From: a virus
Length of the DNA: 28,009 nucleotides
IMG/VR virus record: IMGVR_UViG_3300032116_001055
Location: 1-28,009 of that record
Reading direction: 5' to 3' (one strand)
Shown: piece after piece, positions 1 through 5,275 of the stretch
Position numbering within the stretch: position 1 is the stretch's first letter
Layout of the letters: every line of letters begins with the position of its first letter
Translations under genes and position numbers: made by a program
Notes under the pieces: model-generated
What the model saw: the letters and a program-made list of their open reading frames with translations, nothing else
What the model was told of the DNA's origin: nothing
The model's database searches: none

Positions 1-431
1 CCGGCCCGCCGCAAGCAGTCGCCGAGATACTCCGCATCGAATGTCGCGCGGTGGTGATTCGCCAGATCGCCGTAGGCGTAGAGCCTGCCGTTGATCCACT
101 TCATCGGGTCGCCCTCTGGATTGTCACGCCGCCACGAATCGCCGCAGGTGCGATAGCGGTAGCACTCGACGATGTACTCGAAGTCGGGAACCCAAACCTC
201 GATCGAGCCACCTGGCTTGAGTATGCGGTAAGCCTCGGCCAGCGCCTCGCCGGTCTTCTGCCACGGCACATGCTCCAGCACATGACTGGCATAGATCAGG
301 TCGACCGAGTTGTCATCGAACGGCAGCCGATCGACACCCCAGCAAGCCCAGTGATTCGGCGTTCCGACGCAATCAACCGACTCGAAGCCATCGAGCGGAT
401 AAGGCCCTGGCCCGATCTCAATCTGCCGCAT
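1..431 (-). CDS. SAM-dependent methyltransferase, class I (3' part cut by window edge)
   Basis: The reading frame starts at the ATG at 431-429, preceded by a GGAGG ribosome-binding site, and runs off the left edge, so about 143 N-terminal residues are visible. Residues 4-10 (IEIGPGP) match the glycine-rich SAM-binding motif I. The stretch LPFDDNSVDLIYASHVLEHV (about 36-55) is the typical motif of Methyltransf_11-like enzymes, and RILKPGG (about 69-75) is the following conserved loop. This small type is common in polysaccharide and glycan gene clusters. It is the last visible gene of a run with a GT4 glycosyltransferase, so O-methylation of a sugar is a reasonable inference, but the substrate cannot be read from sequence. 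It overlaps the upstream tiny ORF by 14 nt, which suggests translational coupling. Confidence 0.85.
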   Translation of the reverse strand, partial: MRQIEIGPGPYPLDGFESVDCVGTPNHWACWGVDRLPFDDNSVDLIYASHVLEHVPWQKTGEALAEAYRILKPGGSIEVWVPDFEYIVECYRYRTCGDSWRRDNPEGDPMKWINGRLYAYGDLANHHRATFDAEYLGDCLRRA

Positions 432-573
432 GATTTTCCCTCCAGAAAATCGCCGCCAACGTCCACAGCACGCTATAGGTCAGCATGGCGCAAGCGTTGC
501 TCTCGGTGGCAATGCCGCAGGACAGAGCCGCCACAAGAGAACTTATCCAGAACACAAAAACTCTGCCGTTCAT
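418..573 (-). CDS. Small hydrophobic membrane protein (51 aa)
   Basis: A 51-codon ORF starts at the ATG at 573-571. That ATG overlaps the TGA of the upstream glycosyltransferase as ATGA, and a GGAG lies a few bases upstream. It ends with TGA at 420-418, inside the start of the methyltransferase gene. The protein has two hydrophobic stretches, about residues 5-21 (VFVFWISSLVAALSCGI) and 31-44 (LTYSVLWTLAAIFW), with short polar ends. It could be a two-pass membrane peptide, or one signal-like segment plus one helix. Overlap with both neighbours supports real translation. No family is recognised. A holin-like role or membrane anchoring of the adjacent glycan enzymes is possible but unproven. Confidence 0.55.
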   Translation of the reverse strand: MNGRVFVFWISSLVAALSCGIATESNACAMLTYSVLWTLAAIFWRENHAAD

Positions 574-1592
574 GACTCCATCAACTCCAGCCACTTGGTC
601 GTGTGAATCTCCGGCCTGAACCGATCGGCCACGCCGTACTCGACGCGCGGCATCCAGAGTTGCATCGCCGCAGCCATCGCATCAATGTCGCCTGGATTGA
701 CCACAACGAGGCCCTCCAGCCCGCGAAACTCCTCGTAGGCAATCCCGGTCCCCGCGTAGACGATCGCCGGTCGACAGCGAGCCAGAGCCTCACAGGCCGA
801 CATGCTCAGGCCCCAGGTCTGATAGCTCGGCACGATCGCCCCGGTGCTCGCGTCAAGCAGCCCAGGAACCTTGTTCGGCCCGCTGCCTGCGACGACCTGA
901 ACCGCGTAGCCAGCCAACTCTCCGGCTCGCTCGGCGTCGCGGTGTCCGTGTCGGTGCGTGAACGGTGAACTGGCGACCAGAAAGCAAGGTCGCTGCGGCA
1001 TCTTGTCGGATCGTGGTCGGAAGAACCGGCTGCCGACCGGGTTGTAAACCAGAGCCAGCTTGGCACCCGGATAGTATTGCTCGCCGTCCATTAGGTCTTT
1101 GCGGCAAGTCACCGCCACATGATCGAAGCTCAGCACCGCCGCCAACTCGGCCCGCAGCCGCCCGTCGCTGACAAGCTCGCCCGGAATCCGCCTGATCTTG
1201 TCGTGGGCATAGAGCGTGTCGATCGTCTTGAGCCAGCCGAGCAGCGACTCGTGCAGCGTGCAGCCGATCCGCTTGACGCCGCCCGGCCTCGACTCCCACC
1301 AACGGAGCGTCGGCTCGAAGTCTTCCAGATGCAGAATGTCCGGCTTGATCGCCTCGCAGATCGCTCGGCACTCCTCGGCGAATCGTCCCGACCAACGGCC
1401 CGGCTGACCCTCGCAATGATGCACGGCCAGCCCGTCGAAGTCACGACGAACGCCGACCTGCGGGTCGCCGGTCGTGATCGCGTGAACCTCGTGACCAAGC
1501 GATGCTAGCTCTTGCGCCCTGATCTCGCAGGTGTTTTCCCGCGCCGATCGGCGGTGAGTCGTCCAGGTCGATGATACGAGTGCGATCCGCAT
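570..1592 (-). CDS. Glycosyltransferase, GT4-like (GT-B fold)
   Basis: A 340-residue protein starting MRIALVSSTW, the usual N-terminal strand of GT-B glycosyltransferases, followed by RAQELASLGHEVHAITTG, the helix and strand typical of the GT4 acceptor domain. The C-terminal domain carries VPSYQTWGLSMSACEALA at about 255-272. This matches the GT4 E-x7-E region, where the second acidic residue binds the nucleotide sugar; the first acidic position looks replaced. The start has a good GGGAG site 5 nt upstream. The gene follows the small-gene island after a 69-bp gap with no obvious promoter, so it is probably read from P1/P2. It is ATGA-coupled to the tiny membrane protein. Donor and acceptor sugars are unknown. 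Confidence 0.85.
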   Translation of the reverse strand: MRIALVSSTWTTHRRSARENTCEIRAQELASLGHEVHAITTGDPQVGVRRDFDGLAVHHCEGQPGRWSGRFAEECRAICEAIKPDILHLEDFEPTLRWWESRPGGVKRIGCTLHESLLGWLKTIDTLYAHDKIRRIPGELVSDGRLRAELAAVLSFDHVAVTCRKDLMDGEQYYPGAKLALVYNPVGSRFFRPRSDKMPQRPCFLVASSPFTHRHGHRDAERAGELAGYAVQVVAGSGPNKVPGLLDASTGAIVPSYQTWGLSMSACEALARCRPAIVYAGTGIAYEEFRGLEGLVVVNPGDIDAMAAAMQLWMPRVEYGVADRFRPEIHTTKWLELMES

Positions 1593-1661
1593 TAGGCTCC
1601 CTTTCGTCTATCGGGAACCTAGCACGGATCGCGGAAACTCGCCCGGCGCGGACCTCGCTAA

Positions 1662-2018
1662 TCAGCCCCAGACCTCCGACATTTCAAACAATCCAGCCTT
1701 GCGAACGGCCACCACTCGATCGCTGCCAACTTGCTCGGCGTGGATCGTGATGCCGCGCTGTTCGTCGAATCGCGGTGGCTCGCACAGATTCCAGTCGCTC
1801 GGCAGGTCGAACGTGTACTCGTTCTGAATGTAGCCCTCGACGACCCTGGCGTCCTTGATTCGATTCGTCTTGACCGGCTGGCCGAGATACATCAGCAGCT
1901 TATTGCCGACGTTCCGCAGCGTCAGCATCCGGCCCGTAGGCTGGCCTCGCTTGGTGGTTTCGACCAAACGGTCAATGAACTGCTTGTAGGTCGGTCGGCG
2001 TCGAGTTGTGCGTGGCAT
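1662..2018 (-). CDS. Hypothetical phage protein (118 aa)
   Basis: A 118-residue protein with a basic N-terminus (MPRTTRRRPTYKQF), a central segment with MLTLRNVGNKLLMYLGQP, and an acidic, aromatic second half. There are no membrane segments or recognisable motifs. The start is fixed by the repeated leader GGAGATCAAGATCATG directly upstream (2016-2052). It is the last small gene of the left-hand island and lies 37 bp after the previous gene. The basic N-terminus could contact nucleic acid, but that is only a guess. Confidence 0.75.
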   Translation of the reverse strand: MPRTTRRRPTYKQFIDRLVETTKRGQPTGRMLTLRNVGNKLLMYLGQPVKTNRIKDARVVEGYIQNEYTFDLPSDWNLCEPPRFDEQRGITIHAEQVGSDRVVAVRKAGLFEMSEVWG

Positions 2019-2052
2019 GATCTTGATCTCCGTGGTTGGTGGTGGTTGGTGG
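2016..2052 (-). promoter_or_regulatory. CA-rich translation leader, copy 1
   Basis: On the coding strand this reads as a CA-rich tract (repeated ACCACCA) followed by GGAGATCAAGATCATG, ending in the start codon of the 118-aa gene. The same arrangement precedes the genes starting at 2259, 26020 and 26365. It fills most of the intergenic space, so it is probably a translation-initiation module rather than a promoter. Confidence 0.6.
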
Positions 2053-2055
2053 CGA

Positions 2056-2259
2056 CTACTCGCCTCGACGCTCGCGAACCTCTCGGAGCAGGTCGTAGGC
2101 CATGTCGTTCATGTGATCGAGTAGCATGTCCGATCCGCTCAATTCGGCTTCGCCAGCGCTCGTAAGCTCGCTATCGCTCAGGCGGGCCAGTAGCTCCTTG
2201 AGCTTCTCGACCGTCGTTTTGCCGTCTCGTTCGTATGATTGGAATTTAGGCTCGGACAT
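2056..2259 (-). CDS. Small acidic helical protein (67 aa), unknown function
   Basis: A 67-residue, strongly charged protein, probably mostly helical: VEKLKELLARLSD, then AEAELSG-type turns, then a C-terminal helix with LLREVRERRGE. There is no membrane segment and no cysteine pattern. The start is supported by a GGAGATCAGATCATG leader. It lies 32 bp after the 75-aa gene and is read from promoter P1. I do not recognise a family. Size and composition resemble small phage accessory or inhibitor proteins, which is inference only. Confidence 0.7.
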   Translation of the reverse strand: MSEPKFQSYERDGKTTVEKLKELLARLSDSELTSAGEAELSGSDMLLDHMNDMAYDLLREVRERRGE

Positions 2260-2290
2260 GATCTGATCTCCGGTTTGGTGGTGGTTGCTT
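2257..2290 (-). promoter_or_regulatory. CA-rich translation leader, copy 2
   Basis: The coding strand reads AGCAACCACCACCAAA, then CCGGAGATCAGATCATG, filling the whole gap between the stop of the 75-aa gene and the start of the 67-aa gene. It nearly matches the leader at 26363-26400, almost 24 kb away. Confidence 0.6.
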
Positions 2291-2291
2291 T

Positions 2292-2519
2292 CTAGAACTT
2301 ATTGACGGCGTACTCAGTGGCTTTGATTGCCAAAGCCTTCTGTCGGAGCTTATCGAACTTGACTTGATCGCAGGACTCGACCTGGATGCAGAAGCCGACA
2401 CATTCGCCGCTGCCGTTGAATTCAGGGCTGAACGACGGCTTGTTGTGATCGCCGAGAGCTTCGCAAATTTGAGCAGCAATTTCAGCGGTTTTGACGAAGC
2501 AGAGTCCGGTGGTGTTCAT
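2292..2519 (-). CDS. Small hypothetical protein (75 aa)
   Basis: The protein begins MNTTGLCFVKTAEIAAQ. An upstream in-frame ATG near 2573 is rejected because it lies upstream of the transcription start expected from promoter P1 (-10 at 2561-2566). The protein is mixed alpha/beta with Cys residues in ECVGFCIQVESC and a lysine-rich C-terminal helix ending KATEYAVNKF. No family is recognised. It is the first gene behind P1, with a short 5' leader of about 35 nt. Confidence 0.65.
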   Translation of the reverse strand: MNTTGLCFVKTAEIAAQICEALGDHNKPSFSPEFNGSGECVGFCIQVESCDQVKFDKLRQKALAIKATEYAVNKF

Positions 2520-2560
2520 GGCTTTGGCTCTTGTTTGATTGGTGTCGTGTTGACTATCTA

Positions 2561-2589
2561 AGTATATCATCACGCTAGACCCAAGTCAA
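2561..2589 (-). promoter_or_regulatory. Sigma70-type promoter P1
   Basis: On the minus strand, -35 TTGACT (2589-2584) is followed by a 17-nt spacer beginning TGGGTCTAGC and -10 TATACT (2566-2561). A T-rich, UP-element-like tract (TTTTCAGATTTTTTGA) precedes it. It shares -35, -10, spacer length and spacer core GTCTA with four other sites in the window. It would drive the 75-, 67- and 118-aa genes and possibly the GT4 gene. Confidence 0.85.
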
Positions 2590-2629
2590 ACACAAAATCT
2601 CAAAAAATCTGAAAATGTTTTCTGGCCGA

Positions 2630-2866
2630 TTAGTGGCTGTCGCGGTAGATCAGGCTCTCGACGGCCTCCTTTGCCTCAGCCATCGTGTCTGCCGTTCCCT
2701 TGACCCGCTCGCCCTTGCAGTCGACTTCGTAGTACCAGCGAGCCGACTTCGACAGCCGCACCCGGCTGCCGGGAAGCTGAATCACAAGGCCGTGGTTGAT
2801 CGTCAAATAGGAGCCTTCGTCGCTATTCCGACGCCACTTGACTTGGTTGCTGGTTGCTGTCGTCAT
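2630..2866 (-). CDS. Small hypothetical protein (78 aa)
   Basis: A 78-residue basic protein with a beta-rich core (YLTINHGLVIQLPGSRVRL, WYYEVDCKGERVKGTA) and a C-terminal helix TMAEAKEAVESLI. The strands-then-helix layout resembles small double-stranded RNA/DNA-binding-like or phage early proteins, but no family can be assigned. The start has GGACCAAGATCATG upstream. It is the only gene between promoters P2 and P1, so it is probably expressed as its own unit. Confidence 0.7.
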   Translation of the reverse strand: MTTATSNQVKWRRNSDEGSYLTINHGLVIQLPGSRVRLSKSARWYYEVDCKGERVKGTADTMAEAKEAVESLIYRDSH

Positions 2867-2906
2867 GATCTTGGTCCTTGCCTTGATGATTGCTTTGTCT
2901 CTACAG

Positions 2907-2935
2907 AGTATATCGTAACGATAGACCTATGTCAA
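2907..2935 (-). promoter_or_regulatory. Sigma70-type promoter P2
   Basis: On the minus strand, -35 TTGACA (2935-2930), a 17-nt spacer containing GGTCTATCG, and -10 TATACT (2912-2907). A T-rich stretch with TTTTTCAGATTTTTTTGA lies just upstream. The spacer/-10 region contains TATCGTTACGATA, a perfect 6-1-6 dyad that could be an operator. The transcribed leader shares AGAGACAAAGCAA with that of P4. Confidence 0.85.
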
Positions 2936-2971
2936 CAGGATTTTCAAAAAAATCTGAAAAATAACCTGCCA

Positions 2972-2985
2972 CGCAACTTGTTGCG
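2972..2985 (-). repeat. 14-bp palindrome CGCAACNNGTTGCG, copy 1
   Basis: Coding strand CGCAACAAGTTGCG, exactly 2 nt after the TGA of the sulfotransferase gene and about 37 nt upstream of the P2 -35 box. It has 6-bp arms with a 2-nt centre. It is one of eight exact copies in the window. Confidence 0.9.
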
Positions 2986-2987
2986 GA

Positions 2988-3614
2988 TCATGTCCAGTGA
3001 ACCATTTCGGGCTTGCAGAGTTCAGCCCATTTCTGCGACCCTTTGAGCCGATCCCACTTGAGTTCGCCGAACTGCGACAGGGCATCGTGAACCTGGGCAT
3101 AGTCGCTCAGAATCTCAGGAAAGTAGACGAACCGAAACGGCACGCGATTGTCGGCCAGCGATTGTACGGCACTCAACAGATCGCCATTGAGCCGGGCAAT
3201 CTGCTCCCCCTCGGTCGCGGTTCGCCAGTAGTCGATCGACGAAAAGAACGCCTCGCGGCTCGACCTGACGGCGGCTCGAACTTCGCGGTGCGAGATCACC
3301 ACCCGCAGGTCTTTGCGGAGCGTCGCCCAGACGCGCATCACGCCGGGGTGCCTGACGAACCTCGGGTCTTTGACTACGCGCGGCTTGAACGCCATGATCT
3401 TCGCCGCTAGATCGCCCTCCAGGGCCTCGGCCAGCCGCCGCTGCCTGCCAAGCTCATTGATCCGGTCATTGATCTCGACACACTCCCGGCTCTCCCAGCC
3501 CGCGTTAATCGACTTATCCCAGCCGCCGCCGATCCCCTTGTCGTAGCCGAGTTCGCGGCAAAGCTGAGCCAGTAGCGACGTACCGCAGCGGCCCGTTCCG
3601 GTAATAATTAGCAT
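2988..3614 (-). CDS. P-loop sulfotransferase-like protein
   Basis: A 208-residue protein starting MLIITGTGRCGTSLLAQL. GTGRCGTS (6-13) is the 5'-phosphosulfate-binding loop of PAPS-dependent sulfotransferases. KPRVVKDPRF (77-86) and VVISHREVRAAVRSS (105-119) fit the conserved KDPR segment and the 3'-phosphate-binding arginine/serine region of the Sulfotransfer_3-like family. The frame is open further upstream, but that part lies antiparallel in codon phase to the glycosyltransferase gene, so I start at the ATG at 3614, 8 nt after the previous stop. It probably moves sulfate from PAPS to a sugar or protein hydroxyl. Its position right after a tandem glycosyltransferase suggests a sugar acceptor. 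Sulfotransferases are uncommon in phage structural operons. Confidence 0.75.
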   Translation of the reverse strand: MLIITGTGRCGTSLLAQLCRELGYDKGIGGGWDKSINAGWESRECVEINDRINELGRQRRLAEALEGDLAAKIMAFKPRVVKDPRFVRHPGVMRVWATLRKDLRVVISHREVRAAVRSSREAFFSSIDYWRTATEGEQIARLNGDLLSAVQSLADNRVPFRFVYFPEILSDYAQVHDALSQFGELKWDRLKGSQKWAELCKPEMVHWT

Positions 3615-3622
3615 GGCCCGCC

Positions 3623-5275
3623 TCAGTTGTGGGTGAACAGCGTGTTCTGGACGTGGACGAGATTCTCTTCGCCGTAGCGTTCGATGATCCGCTCGATGTA
3701 GGTCCAGTCGGCGTCCTTGGCCTTGTCGAGCCAGCCCGCCTCGATCGCCACCTCGCGCTGCACCATCACGCAGCCGCAGTCGATATTGCCGTGGTGCAGA
3801 ACCGACCGCAGCGGCTTCCATTGCCAGTAATTGTGGGTCATGTCGCAATAGCCGCCGACCGCGCCTGGCTGCTTCTCGATCGCGTTGACCATGATGTCGC
3901 AGAAGCCCGGCGCGTAATAGTTGTCGCCGTTCGTAATCACCACATAGTCGCCAAGCTCCATCTTGCTGACGATATTGAGCCCAAGCTGCCGCAGCGTGTG
4001 ACCCCAGTCGTTGTACCGCTTGCGGGTCGTGTACTGGAGAATCCTGGGCTCGCAAACCCGTCGCAGCTTGGCGACGACCGGCTCCGGCTTGACCAGCGGC
4101 CCGTCGTGATAAAGCACCAGCTTCCAGTCCCTGTGCCTTTGATCGAGCAACGACTCAATCAAGACCGGGTAATACTCGTAGAACGGCGCAATGAACGTCA
4201 CGGTTCGCCCGCGCTCGCCCGGCGACTCCAAGGCCGTAATCGGCACCGGCGTCGGCTCGTCGTGGACCGCCGCAGGCTCGCTCGGCAGATCAAGTTCGTC
4301 TTCTGCGAACTTCTTTCGCTGCCTGCCTTGAGCGATCGCCGCCAAAGCCTCGATCGTTTCGCTGGTGATGCCCTGGCCTCGCTCGACGGCCAGCATCGCC
4401 ACCCGCTCGACAATATCAGGAAGCTCGTCGAACCGCTCGGACGGCTTGCCGTATAGTGCCGCCGCCGTGAAGCTCCGCAGGTGGATTCGCCGTTCGTCCT
4501 CTTCGATCTCGCCGGTCGTTTCTTCGCCGACGATGATCGCATTGAGGCTCGCGTCTTTGAGCATTTCGTTGATAAGCACTTCCGTGTCGGCCCGCTGCGT
4601 CTCTTCGCCGGACTCCCACAGGTGTCGATAGTTGTTGACCAAGCGGCGAATCGTCCAGCCCGCTTTGATCCGGTCGATCTGCGGCATGTGCCAGAGCGAA
4701 AGCGTATGCGACAGCATCCCCTGCCACCAATCGCAGCCTGATCGCGGTATGCTCTGATAGCCGATCGCCGCCGCCATTTCGCGGTCGCAGCGTTCGATCC
4801 ATTCCTCGACGAGATTCTGCTGCGTGACGAGGCAGTCCGAATGAACCGTGAGCATCCACTCGGTCTGCACGCAAGCCTGCCCGGCCTCCATCGCGATCGA
4901 CACCAACTCGGACGAGTGTCGCCCGCCGTGGCAGTTGATCTGATGGACCTCAAGGTCATCGGCTCGCAGCGCCAGCACGTCGTCGAGCATCGAATCTTGC
5001 GTGCCCGTGTCGACCACCACGATATAGACCGGCTCGGTCTGACTGCGGAGCATCGCCACGCAGAGCTTGAGCAGGTCCGGCGTGTTGCAATGCGGCACGA
5101 CCGCCGTCACGCGATACTGCCAGGGCTTCTTCTCGATCGCCCCCTCCCAGGGTGCCTGCGTGGCCGTCGCCCGCCACGTCGCCGGACAGACAAGCTCGTC
5201 GCGGGTGAATTTGCTGTTCGGTTGCCGTGTCTGCGATAGGCGGCGATTGATCGCCTGGGAGATTTTGCGGCTCAT
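3623..5275 (-). CDS. Tandem glycosyltransferase family 2 protein (two GT-A domains)
   Basis: A 550-residue protein with two GT2-like domains. Domain 1 (about 55-215) begins YRVTAVVPHCNTPDLLKLC and carries WMLTVHSDCLV, where HSD stands at the DXD position. A linker of about 140 residues rich in charged residues and prolines follows. Domain 2 (about 355-550) begins TVTFIAPFYEYYPVLIESLL and has VVITNGDNYYAPGF, with NGD at the DXD position, followed by a WTYIERI segment. Two transferases in one chain usually add alternating or successive sugars. The start codon overlaps the stop of the tail tip gene as ATGA, so it is translated together with a virion protein. Modification of tail or capsid proteins, or of the host surface, is inferred. 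Confidence 0.85.
   Translation of the reverse strand: MSRKISQAINRRLSQTRQPNSKFTRDELVCPATWRATATQAPWEGAIEKKPWQYRVTAVVPHCNTPDLLKLCVAMLRSQTEPVYIVVVDTGTQDSMLDDVLALRADDLEVHQINCHGGRHSSELVSIAMEAGQACVQTEWMLTVHSDCLVTQQNLVEEWIERCDREMAAAIGYQSIPRSGCDWWQGMLSHTLSLWHMPQIDRIKAGWTIRRLVNNYRHLWESGEETQRADTEVLINEMLKDASLNAIIVGEETTGEIEEDERRIHLRSFTAAALYGKPSERFDELPDIVERVAMLAVERGQGITSETIEALAAIAQGRQRKKFAEDELDLPSEPAAVHDEPTPVPITALESPGERGRTVTFIAPFYEYYPVLIESLLDQRHRDWKLVLYHDGPLVKPEPVVAKLRRVCEPRILQYTTRKRYNDWGHTLRQLGLNIVSKMELGDYVVITNGDNYYAPGFCDIMVNAIEKQPGAVGGYCDMTHNYWQWKPLRSVLHHGNIDCGCVMVQREVAIEAGWLDKAKDADWTYIERIIERYGEENLVHVQNTLFTHN

Noticed and set aside
51-575. Long open frame on the plus strand
   Set aside because: It is the mirror of the methyltransferase and tiny membrane ORF. 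The minus-strand reading has clear motifs and ribosome-binding sites.
3615-4055. N-terminal extension of the sulfotransferase frame
   Set aside because: It overlaps the glycosyltransferase in another frame, is Arg-rich, and the P-loop normally lies at the very N-terminus, as with the start at 3614.
3629-4456. 275-aa plus-strand frame
   Set aside because: It lies antisense to the tandem glycosyltransferase, has skewed Arg/Val/Asp content typical of a shadow frame, and has no motif.
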